A stretch of 64,000 nt of DNA from Dolomedes plantarius (taxonomy: Eukaryota; Arthropoda; Arachnida; Araneae; Dolomedidae), in assembly GCA_907164885.2 (NCBI GenBank), contig OU015491.1:118407431-118471430 (forward strand), given 5' to 3'. The stretch's first letter is position 1, and every line of letters begins with the position of its first letter. A program made the translations under genes and the position numbers. Below, one piece after another: positions 58,518 through 64,000 of the stretch. The notes under the pieces were generated by a model. The model saw only the letters and a program-made list of their open reading frames with translations, did no database searches and was not told where the DNA came from.

Positions 58518-60852
58518 TTTGTTTACTATATTCCTCTCAGTGACTCCGAAAACTATGGATTCGACACTAATCTCGGTCATTTTGGATTTTTTATTACCCT
58601 TTCTCCCACACTAATGGTGATGGGAGGCTGTGCTTGCACTTAAACGGCATCAGGAGGGTCCTATTCATCTCAGCGACACAAAAACTATGGATTCGACACT
58701 TCTCTCGGTAATTTTGAGCATTTTACTTCTCCCCCTTCTCTTCCCCCCCTCAATAGCGTTGGGAGGCCGAACTTGCATTTAAACGGTATCGGGACTAATC
58801 CTATTCTTCGCAGCGAACCCGAAAACTATGGATACGACACTATTCACGCTCATTTTGAACATTTTATATTCACACTTTCTTACCCCCTCTCACCCAACAA
58901 TGCTGATGCGGGGCTGCACTCTCACTTAAATGGCATCTGTAGTGTCCCTATTAATATCAGAGACATCGAAAATTATAGATTCGACACTACTCTCAGTCAT
59001 TATGGACATTTTATATTCCCCCTTCTCCCTTCCCCCATGCTGATGGGGGATGAACTTGCACTTGAATAGTGATACCCCCGATGCTGTTTATCTCTGTGAC
59101 CTCGAAAGCTATTGATTCGACATTACTCTCGATCATTTTGGACATTTTATTTTTCCCCCTTCTTCCCCCCTCCCCCTAATGGTGGTAGGAGGCTGAAATT
59201 GCATTTAAACTTCATCGGGAGATAAGATGCAATTTCAATCTTAACTCCCGATGAATGCGACGAATAGTTCCCTATTCGTCGCAGAGAACCTGAAAACTAC
59301 GGATTCGAAACTATTCCCGGTCACTTTGAATATTTATATTCACCCCTTCTTCCCTCCCCCCTATGCTAATGGGAGGCTGAACTTGCACTTAAATGGCATC
59401 AGAAATGTCACTATTCGTCTCAGCGACCCCGAAAACTATGGTTTCGACACTACTCTAGGTCATTTTGGACATTTTATATTCACCCCTTCTTCCCCTCTCA
59501 CCCCCAGTGTTAATGGGGGAGCGGCTGAACTTGCAATTAAACGGCATTAGAAATGTCACTATTCGTCTCAGAGACCCCGAAAACTATGGTTTTGTCACAA
59601 CTCTCGGTATTAAGGACATTTTATATTCACCCCTTCTTCGCTCCCCCCTCTCCCCTATGCTTATGGGGGGCTGTTCTCTTAAGCGGCATCAGAATCGTCA
59701 CTATTTGTCTCAGCGACCCGAAATCTATGATTTTGACAATACTCTCGGTCATTTTGGACGTTTTATATTCACTTCTTCTTCTCTCCCCCTTCACTCCCGT
59801 GCTAATAGGGGGCGCTGAACTTGCACTTAAACGGCATCAGAAATGTCACTATTCGTCTCAGCAACCCGGAAAACTATAATTTTGACGCTACTCTCAGTAT
59901 TTTAAACATTTTATAATGACTCCTTCTTCCCTCTCCCCCCCCCCCCAATGCTGACGTGGGGCTGAACTTTCACAACGGGAGTGTCACCATTAATCCCAGC
60001 GACCCCGATAACTATGGATTCGACACTTATATCAGTCGATTTCGATTATTTTTATATGTGAACCCTGTCCTTCCTATAGGTGCTAGGGGTGTCTTACCCC
60101 CCCCCCCCCCAGTTTTTATTTCCAGATTGTAAGTGATATGTGTCTCAAGTTTGGTTGAAATTGCGCCAGGCGTTGCAGAGTGATGCTGGAACATACACAC
60201 ATACACACATACATACATACATTTATATATATATAGATTTATATTCCCCCCTTCTTCTCTCCCCCTACCCCCCATGCTAATGGAGGCTGAACTTGCACTC
60301 AAGCGGCATCAGAATTGTCACTATTCGTCTCAGCGACCGGTAAACTATGATTTTGACAATACTCTCGGTATTAAGAACATTTTATATTCACCCCTTCTTC
60401 CTTCCCCTTCCCCCCTCCCCCTATGCTAATGGGGGGGGACTGAACTTGCACTTAAACGGCATCAGAAATGTCACTATTCGTCTCAGCGACCCCGAAAACT
60501 ATAATTTTGACGCTACTCTCAGTATTTTAAACATTTTATAATGACTCCTTGTTCCCCCTCCCTCCCAATGCTGATGGAGGACTGAACTTTCACATAGACG
60601 GCAACGGGAGTGTCACCATTAATCTCAGCGACCCCGAAAACTATAAATTCCACACTTATATCAGTCATGTTCGATTATTTTTGTATGTACCCCCTGCCCT
60701 CCCTATGGGTGCTAGGGATGTCTTACCCCTCCAGTGTTTCTTACCAGATTGTAAGTGATATGTGTACCAAGTTTGGTTGAAATTGCTCCAGGCGTTCCAG
60801 AGTGATGCTGGAACATACGCACATACATACATACATCCATTTATATATATAG
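58518..60852 (+). repeat. tandem array of ~140-bp units inside an unclassified repetitive element
   Basis: About 14 units of roughly 135-150 bp. Each carries a variant of CTTAAACGGCATCAG, CTATTCGTCTCAGCGACCC, GAAAACTATGGATTCGACAC and CATTTTGGACATTTTATATT, followed by a C/T-rich tract. Unit starts are seen near 58552, 58685, 58825, 58970, 59108, 59297, 59434, 59580, 59725, 59873, 60010, 60345, 60497 and 60637 (position of the ACTATG-type word). A tail block containing AAGTTTGGTTGAAATTGC, CCAGGCGTT and a CATA microsatellite occurs twice (about 60050-60236 and 60674-60852). The structure is therefore two partial copies of an element with different numbers of units. Open frames through it are repeats, not genes. 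Confidence 0.85.
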
Positions 60853-61650
60853 GCTCGGGCTTCGCCTAGCTACGCTCAAGCCATCCATCCACCAGATGAC
60901 AGCTTTGAAACAGTCCACCCCCCATGAGATTTCAAACATTCCATTGCCGTCATACGATTGACAATCTAATGAGAGTTCATTCGACTTCCTGCAAATATTA
61001 CTCCCCCCCCCCATAAGATTTCAAACATTCTGTTATCGTCCTTTACAACCCAAGGGAAGAATTTCCTTTTCTTCCTACCGCTTTTGAAGAACCAGTAGAA
61101 AATTTGTGTTGGAGTATCGTTATTTAAAATTCAATTAAAAATCGAAATTTTAAGATAGAGACTTGAAATGAGATTTATATGAATGAGAAAGCTTTCATCT
61201 TCCAGATGATGAAAATATTTTCTTTGTAAGATAAAAACTCGAAGAATATCGACCGTAAATCCTTAAAAGGGCGTAAATTTCTCGAAAAAGTAGATTTAAT
61301 ATTTTGATGAAAATATTAGTCTATTTTAAATTATTTTTATACAAATGAGGTTTTGTTTGAAGGAGAAATGTCTGTACTCTTAGATTATAAAAAGACCAAA
61401 ATTCTACGATCATTTTTTGCCGAGATATCGTAATCTGAAGTTAAAAAAACATAAAATATCCCACAAAACATAAAATAAAATTTTTTCTAGAATAAAATTT
61501 AAAATTCGGGCTTTGAGGTGCACTTTCCCATAGTCTGCACTACCCGTGTGCCAAATTTCATGGCTGTAAGTTTCAAAGATTCGTCTCTAGGCCGCACACA
61601 TATAAACACACACACGGACACTTGCTTTTATAAGTATATATATATATATA
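60853..61650. other. possible second copy or relative of the repetitive element
   Basis: It starts with GC-rich GGCTCGGGCTTCGCCTAGC after a TA run. It ends near 61540-61650 with CCAAATTTCATGGCTGTAAG, then CACACA and (TA)n, an arrangement like the tails of the neighbouring array. It has no coding capacity. The type is unknown. Confidence 0.35.
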
Positions 61651-61712
61651 CTATATGGACAAAAGCATATGGACACTAAATGTTTTTCAGAAAAAGTGAT
61701 TTATTATTTTAT

Positions 61713-63040
61713 TTAGTAACGGGTAGGACCTCCTTTTTCTTGAATTACAGCGGCAATACGTCAAGGCATACTTTCCACAAGTTCTCTGTAAGTCTGGACA
61801 GAAATATCTAGCCGTGCCACTTGCAATGCAGTGAGATGATATTGTTTTGAAGATGGGCGTGGGTGGTGGTTTTGTACCAGTCACTCCAGTTTGTCCCACA
61901 AGTGCTCGAATGGATTGTGATAGGGTCTCTGAGGAGGCTAGTCGTGCATATTGCCATCATTTTCAGGAAACCAGTCCAGCACACGTTTTGCATTTTGACA
62001 CGGAGCTCGATCTTCTTGGAAGAAACAACCATCATCGCCGTGGTATTGCTATAGTGTAGGCAGGGCCGCATTATCTAGAACAGCAGTTCTCAACCTTTCA
62101 GGCTTTGTGCCTCTCTATGAACACTGAATTGAGGTCACGCCTCCCCCCCCCCCACCACCATATGTGGTCAATAGAAATAATACAATCGGAATTTGAAACT
62201 GAATCTGGTTATTAAATGAAAATATAGAATAGATAATTTCATACACAAAATTTAATATTACTACACATATCTTAATTTGGAACATATTATTATTAGAACA
62301 TATGAAATCAAGGAATTAAATACAGATCAAATATATATGAGGTAATCAAGGATCTAGGTTAGGTCGGCAAGTTTTACCAGTCACTTTCACATCATTAATG
62401 AGAGGGCTGACATTGTTTATCCCTGAAAACTTTTTGAATATTAGGTTGTAACTGTGAGAAAGCACACCTCAGGTCACTTTCAACGTCCCAGCTTTGCTCG
62501 ATATTTTGACTTTATGTATGCTATTGCTGAAAATCCAGATTCACAGAGATATGTGGATGAAAACTCCACTAACAACCTCAAAGCTTCCAAGAAACTTAGG
62601 AGAATTTGAAAGGAGAACGGAGAAAAATTAATAACAAAGGGAAAGCAGCTGTGTGAGAAACCGTTCTCAAGCTCTTGCAGTGTTGCCAGACGTACGACAA
62701 TTATCGTGTTTTTACAATTACGACAATTATCGTGTACGACAATTATCGTGTTCGTGTTTGTATGTCGAAAATACGTTACGGTTACATTGTGACCGCAAAA
62801 CTGAGTACCGTTAATTACAGTTAGTTTTACTTTTTATTTTATATTTTTAAATTCACGCCTCCCTTGAAATTCTTCTACGCCCCCCACGTTGAGAACCGCT
62901 GATCTAGAACATCGAGGTACACGTCAGCGTTCATGTTACCAGGTACAGAAATCAATTGGCCGAATCCTAATTAGGAAAACAACCCCACACTAAGATGGAC
63001 CCTCCTCCGAACATCATTGTTGGAACAACACAATCTGAAT
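61713..63040 (-). pseudogene. Tc1-type transposase fragment
   Basis: On the minus strand before the hAT insertion (63040-62910) FGGGSILVWGCFPN and NWFLYLVT are readable with shifts. After it (62072-61713) CFFQEDRAPCQNAKRVLDWF carries the second catalytic Asp and YHNPFEHLWDKLEWLVQN the Glu. The end reads IAAVIQEKGGPTRY with TAA at 61713-61715. Several stops and a frameshift are present. The first catalytic Asp and helix-turn-helix region are not in the window copy. Confidence 0.7.
62081..62901. mobile_element. non-autonomous hAT element, 821 bp
   Basis: Termini CAGCAGTTCTCAACC and, read inward from the right, CAGCGGTTCTCAACG form a hAT-type inverted repeat. Perfect 8-bp target copies ATCTAGAA flank it (62073-62080 and 62902-62909). 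It splits a Tc1 transposase remnant. Near the right side the word TACGACAATTATCGTG occurs three times (about 62690-62750), a likely set of subterminal sites. No open frame for a hAT transposase was found. Confidence 0.9.
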
Positions 63041-64000
63041 AACAGTTCTAATAAAATAATATTTCGTATAAAATTATTTAACTTTGGTTTGAAATCTGAA
63101 GCCATTTTTATCCTTGTTCTGATAAAATTATATTCCCCAGGGTTTCAGAGAGTTACAACTGACAATCACTTGAAGTGCATTTCTAAATAAATCTAAGGAA
63201 ATAAGTTCTGTTATTGAAAAAATGTGTGTTGCTGTCATTTAAAATTTCAGATTTTTTCCCCTACAGACTAACATTTTACTTTAATTTCATAACATTTTCG
63301 ACTATTGTTCTGGTTTTAAAAGAGCTATAAATCCTGACGTTTGAAACTAACGTTACATGCAATAAAATGTACTTTCGCAGTTTTGAGAAATACAAATTCT
63401 CCAGAATAAATCATTACACTGTTTTATGGCGTCCATTCTCCCGAACTGAAAGTAACAAGAAAAGAAAGAGGAAACTACGACCTTGACTTCCTATCTACTT
63501 CGCTTCATTCATGCACGAATAAATACGCTGAAAGCTCTTCTTTCTTGAATGGAAATCCGACAAATGTGACGCAAATAGGAATTTAGGGAGAAAAAAAAGA
63601 TCGGAAACCTCTGTGCATTGTCAGGTGTTTAAAAGAAACAGCTTTGGAGCACTTACCGGCAATTCTTATGACAAATATTGAGTATTTTATATTTATGTAT
63701 GTAATCTGGTAAACTTCACATAATATTTAAACATATTTAACGATTTCAGATCCGAACCAAAAATTCAGAACTGGGTTTCGGTTTTCAAATTTACCCGGGT
63801 ATTTTCCGGTTTTGAATAATACAGGAACCACATAACACTTCATCTAAATATTAATGAAAAAAATCTATGTTTATTTATAATGTAAAGAACTTTAGTTTAT
63901 TGCGTAAGTAGAAAATATATTTCTTTTATTTTAATTATTTACTTTAATTCTTTTATTCGATTTATTTTAATTTAAATGGAAATGGATTCTAAAACCCGAA
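63041..64000. other. AT-rich non-coding DNA
   Basis: No gene or repeat recognised up to the window end. Confidence 0.4.

Larger units (their letters stand above)
61654..63040 (-). mobile_element. Tc1-type transposon remnant split by a hAT element
   Basis: The left end TATGGACAAAAGCATATGGAC after a TA tract looks like a Tc1-type terminus. The minus strand carries the C-terminal half of a Tc1-type transposase, interrupted at 62081 by an 821-bp hAT element. No right terminus was found; coding homology fades near 63040, so the 5' half (DNA-binding domains) is missing. Confidence 0.65.

Noticed and set aside
58773..60758. Series of 70-117 codon ORFs with repeated wording (LNGIRNVTIRLSDPENYGF)
   Set aside because: They arise from the ~140-bp tandem array read in frame by chance; units differ by frameshifts and C/T tract length, so no protein is supported.

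Overview
This window is animal nuclear DNA, most likely from an arthropod with a large, repeat-rich genome, and probably a spider. That guess rests on several things. The DNA is AT-rich and intron-like, with one recognisable host exon in 64 kb. It holds a dense mix of BEL/Pao, Ty3/gypsy-like, Tc1, mariner, hAT, Ginger-like, LINE and tRNA-SINE sequences. It also has very many long (TA)n and (CA)n microsatellites. The species call is inference.

Layout. 1-4.6 kb: a decayed minus-strand gag-like remnant and short degenerate repeats. 4.6-10.4 kb: AT-rich DNA, (TA)n tracts, a putative LTR (6.4-7.4 kb) and a double fold-back MITE (8.2-8.8 kb). 10.48-11.92 kb: a Tc1-type transposon with a broken DD34E transposase. 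12-16.8 kb: AT-rich DNA with one tandem duplication. 16.8-26.8 kb: a nest of elements. A gag-only LTR element (17226-20824, LTRs almost identical, CATA target duplication) sits inside the 5' LTR of a BEL/Pao retrotransposon (17169-26599, ACGGC target duplication). The BEL element in turn lies in a TTAA-bounded, palindrome-rich sequence that may be a piggyBac-like non-autonomous element. 33.3-34.06 kb: the only clear host exon, encoding a signal peptide and the start of a natriuretic-peptide-receptor-type ligand-binding domain, ending at a perfect splice donor. Everything downstream is probably intron and intergenic DNA loaded with transposons.

The second half holds a Tc1-type element with perfect 33-bp ends (35.7-37.1 kb), a 470-bp hAT MITE (37.9-38.35 kb), a Ginger-like DNA transposon with integrase plus a PHD-like finger (40.2-42.9 kb) carrying a SINE, two convergent LINE RNase H tails (46.7-48.3 kb), an internally deleted mariner (53.2-54.1 kb), and a gypsy-class element whose integrase lies upstream of reverse transcriptase (54.4-57.9 kb). 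At the end are a ~140-bp tandem-repeat array (58.5-60.9 kb) and a Tc1 remnant split by an 821-bp hAT element (61.65-63.0 kb).

Almost every transposon gene is broken by stops, frameshifts or deletions. The exception is the 678-codon gag-only ORF, which is intact and lies between young LTRs. The most unusual items are that gag-only element, the integrase-before-RT gypsy element, the integrase/PHD DNA transposon, and the fold-back pair with an inverted loop. No tRNA, rRNA, CRISPR or prokaryotic feature was found.
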